NCBI GenBank assembly: GCA_009774245.1
Contig: VSNM01000001.1
Span: 42,647 to 106,646, forward strand
Length of the DNA: 64,000 bases
Source of the DNA: Lachnospiraceae bacterium
GTDB lineage: Bacteria; Bacillota; Clostridia; Lachnospirales; Lachnospiraceae
Direction of reading: 5' to 3'
Part shown: positions 62,305 to 64,000 of the stretch, one piece after another
Numbering within the stretch: position 1 is the stretch's first letter
Layout of the letters: each line of letters starts with the position of its first letter
Position numbers and translations under genes: made by a program
Notes under the pieces: model-generated
Database searches by the model: none
Seen by the model: the letters and a program-made list of their open reading frames with translations, nothing else
What the model was told of the DNA's origin: nothing

Positions 62305-62766
62305 ATGAAAAAACCAATTATTGACGAGACAAAACTGCCGGAGGTAAAGAAGATCATATCCGACGCGAATTCACTGATGACAGAAAAAGATTGCGAGAAC
62401 GATGCTATTTACAGGAAGGAATTGGAGGCGCTGCAGGACAGATTGAGGGAGGTTACTGGAAACGCGCAGATCAAGATCAGGGATTATTGGCGTTACGACG
62501 AGGCTGTCAGCGATGAAACTGCAGCCAGGGGGGCACTGATGAGTCCGCCGGAAAAAGAGGATTTAACAAATGAACAGATTAAAGAAATCGTTGTGCATAT
62601 TCTTGAACATGTGGAGGCAGAGATGGATTGGTGGCTTGATTGCTTGAGGGTAAACACAGGACTGGACAATCTGACAGACTATATATTCTATCCCGATGTG
62701 GTCGGACTTGACAGGGAAGCGTCGTTGGATCAGATCGCGGACAAGATCATTGAAGATCGAAAATAA
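62305..62766 (+). CDS. Hypothetical cytosolic protein
   Basis: This 153-residue acidic helical protein was not recognised. Features are a start MKKPIIDETKLPEVKKII, a conserved-looking RDYWRYDEA segment and a helical C-terminal half (IKEIVVHILEHVEAEMDWWL). No signal peptide or membrane segment is present. ATG at 62305 is chosen because AAAGGAGAA lies 6 bases upstream; the frame opens at 62287. It follows the truncated DraG gene and precedes a sigma factor gene by 83 bases. Confidence 0.65.
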   Translation: MKKPIIDETKLPEVKKIISDANSLMTEKDCENDAIYRKELEALQDRLREVTGNAQIKIRDYWRYDEAVSDETAARGALMSPPEKEDLTNEQIKEIVVHILEHVEAEMDWWLDCLRVNTGLDNLTDYIFYPDVVGLDREASLDQIADKIIEDRK

Positions 62767-62849
62767 ATTGACAAAAAACACCTAACCAACCTCTGATTCA
62801 AACGACTATATAGGCGTAACAATCATGATTGAAACGAAAAAGGTGCAGA

Positions 62850-64000
62850 ATGAAAACAAATGAGACACTCACAATCCTGGCGGATCAAAATTTTCTTGAT
62901 AAGATTTACCAGTTTTCTTATCACAGGTGCAATACATCCTTTGAGGCGGAAGATCTGTGCTCGGATATCATTCTTGCGGTTCTGTCAGCCATACAGAAAC
63001 AGGAATCGATCGAAAATTTTTATGCGTTTGTGTGGACGATCGCCCGCAGGGTGTATGCGGATTACAGCCGGAGAAGAAACGCGCAGCGCCAGGTGTACTA
63101 TATAGAAAACGATGACTTCGCAGTGGAATCTAGAGAAAATGAGATTGATACCTTGATCGAGGAGGCGGCTGACCAGGAACAGCTCAACAAAATTTTCGCG
63201 GAGATTGCGTTTTTGTCAAAGGCATACCGCGAAGTGATGGTTTTGTATTATATCGATGAGCTGAAGGTGAAGGACATTGCCTATAGGCTGAATGTCAGTG
63301 AGACGACTGTAAAGCAACGTTTGTTTTCAGCACGGAAATCTGTTAGAAAAGAGGTTGAAACGATGAATGAAAGAACATATATTCTAAAGCCTGTCAGGCT
63401 GGCGCGATCAGGAACCGGGAATCCCTGTGGGAATGATCCCGGCGTAAAGGTTGAAAGAATGTTTTCCCAAAATCTGGTTTACCTGTGTAAAGACAGGCCC
63501 AGAACCGCCAAAGAGCTCTCAGAGGAGCTTTGTGTCCCCATGCCATACATTGAGGAAGAACTGGAAATTCAGTGTCGCGGCGAAAATGGGAAATACGGAA
63601 TGCTCCGCAGGCTCGATAGCGGAAAGTATATCGTCAATATTCATCTGGTTGATTATGATGAGTATGACCAGGCCAACAAAATTTACGAAAAACATCTTCC
63701 AGAGTTTTGTAAAGTGATTAAAGGCATGCTGAAACAGAATGGGGAGAAGATTCTTTCTTTTCCGTACCTGAGTGAGCAGAAAGACCTGCAGTTTATCATG
63801 TGGTCTTTGATTTCAAGAATTGTCTGGGATTGGAAGGAAAGGAGCAACGAGGTTCTTGCGGATAAATATTTTGCGGATGTCACTCCGTTAAAAAGGGATT
63901 ATACTTGTGTTGCCGTTGCATACACGGGTGAGCAGGAGTGGTATCCTGATTTTTATGGCTGTGACGGAATTGATGCAGTCTCCATCGGAGGATATCGGCA
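62850..64000 (+). CDS. ECF-type sigma factor with long C-terminal extension (partial)
   Basis: The frame runs from ATG at 62850 to the window edge (at least 383 residues). Residues 1-175 are an ECF sigma factor: region 2 with EDLCSDIILAVLSAIQ and YAFVWTIARRVYADYSRRR, region 4 with LKVKDIAYRLNVSETTVKQR. A C-terminal extension of over 200 residues follows, starting with a possible second helix-turn-helix (RTAKELSEELCVPMPYIEEE) and a mixed domain. Sigma factors with such tails are usually controlled by their own C terminus. AACC-N15-CGAC at 62784-62806 in the leader may be an autoregulated ECF promoter. AAAAAGGTG precedes the ATG. Confidence 0.85.
   Translation, partial: MKTNETLTILADQNFLDKIYQFSYHRCNTSFEAEDLCSDIILAVLSAIQKQESIENFYAFVWTIARRVYADYSRRRNAQRQVYYIENDDFAVESRENEIDTLIEEAADQEQLNKIFAEIAFLSKAYREVMVLYYIDELKVKDIAYRLNVSETTVKQRLFSARKSVRKEVETMNERTYILKPVRLARSGTGNPCGNDPGVKVERMFSQNLVYLCKDRPRTAKELSEELCVPMPYIEEELEIQCRGENGKYGMLRRLDSGKYIVNIHLVDYDEYDQANKIYEKHLPEFCKVIKGMLKQNGEKILSFPYLSEQKDLQFIMWSLISRIVWDWKERSNEVLADKYFADVTPLKRDYTCVAVAYTGEQEWYPDFYGCDGIDAVSIGGYR

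Overview
The window looks like a chromosomal segment of a Clostridia bacterium, most likely family Lachnospiraceae. GC is about one half. Promoters are sigma-A type (TTGACA-N17-TATAAT), ribosome sites are strong AGGAGG type, and the gene families are typical of gut anaerobes: LytTR plus DUF3021, DUF1703 ATPases, Uma2 nucleases, many ECF sigma factors and a Firmicute tellurium-resistance cluster. No rRNA, tRNA, CRISPR array or intact transposase was seen.

Layout. (1) 1-5180: a tandem repeat, then a five-gene cassette: circularly permuted ATP-grasp protein, alpha-E protein, transglutaminase-like protease, and two aspartoacylase/succinylglutamate-desuccinylase paralogues, the second of which has lost its metal ligands. 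(2) 5201-7530: a large secreted protein. (3) 7527-12985: a galactan module with LacI regulator, GH53 endo-galactanase, lipoprotein binding protein and two permeases; palindromic operators are visible. (4) 12998-18968: an accessory zone of uncharacterised and immunity-like genes (DUF2262-like, TPR, Imm5-like, SHOCT), a TnpW remnant and gene fragments. (5) 19011-22205: an AAA ATPase/nuclease with an operator array, and an ECF sigma/anti-sigma pair. (6) 22226-31758: a two-component system and an FtsX-type ABC transporter that share the same promoter box, separated by a scrambled insert holding a frameshifted AlbA_2 gene, a decapitated LytTR gene, a probable yjdF riboswitch with yjdF, and hicAB. 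(7) 31905-44209: a broken chemoreceptor, DUF1703 ATPase, kinase, lipoproteins, Uma2, AraC and LysM proteins, and several palindromic elements. (8) 44212-61093: a large Ter stress cluster of phosphoribosyltransferases, ATP-grasp, C-C lyase, HAD, trypsin-like protease, YceG, TelA, four TerD-domain proteins, a calcium ATPase and AIM24, with a collapsed MATE gene inside it. (9) 61161-64000: a second Uma2, a palindromic element, a truncated DraG gene, a hypothetical gene and an ECF sigma factor running off the end.

Two themes stand out. First, at least three families of short structured repeats are scattered through the window. Copies within a family keep the same two-hairpin plan while the stem sequences change in a compensating way, and several copies sit at gene breakpoints. 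Second, promoter architecture links genes that are not adjacent: TTGAGA direct repeats with 11-bp period join the two-component system to the ABC transporter, and TGATGC repeats with 11-bp period join two distant exported proteins. All calls come from reading the sequence; no database search was possible.
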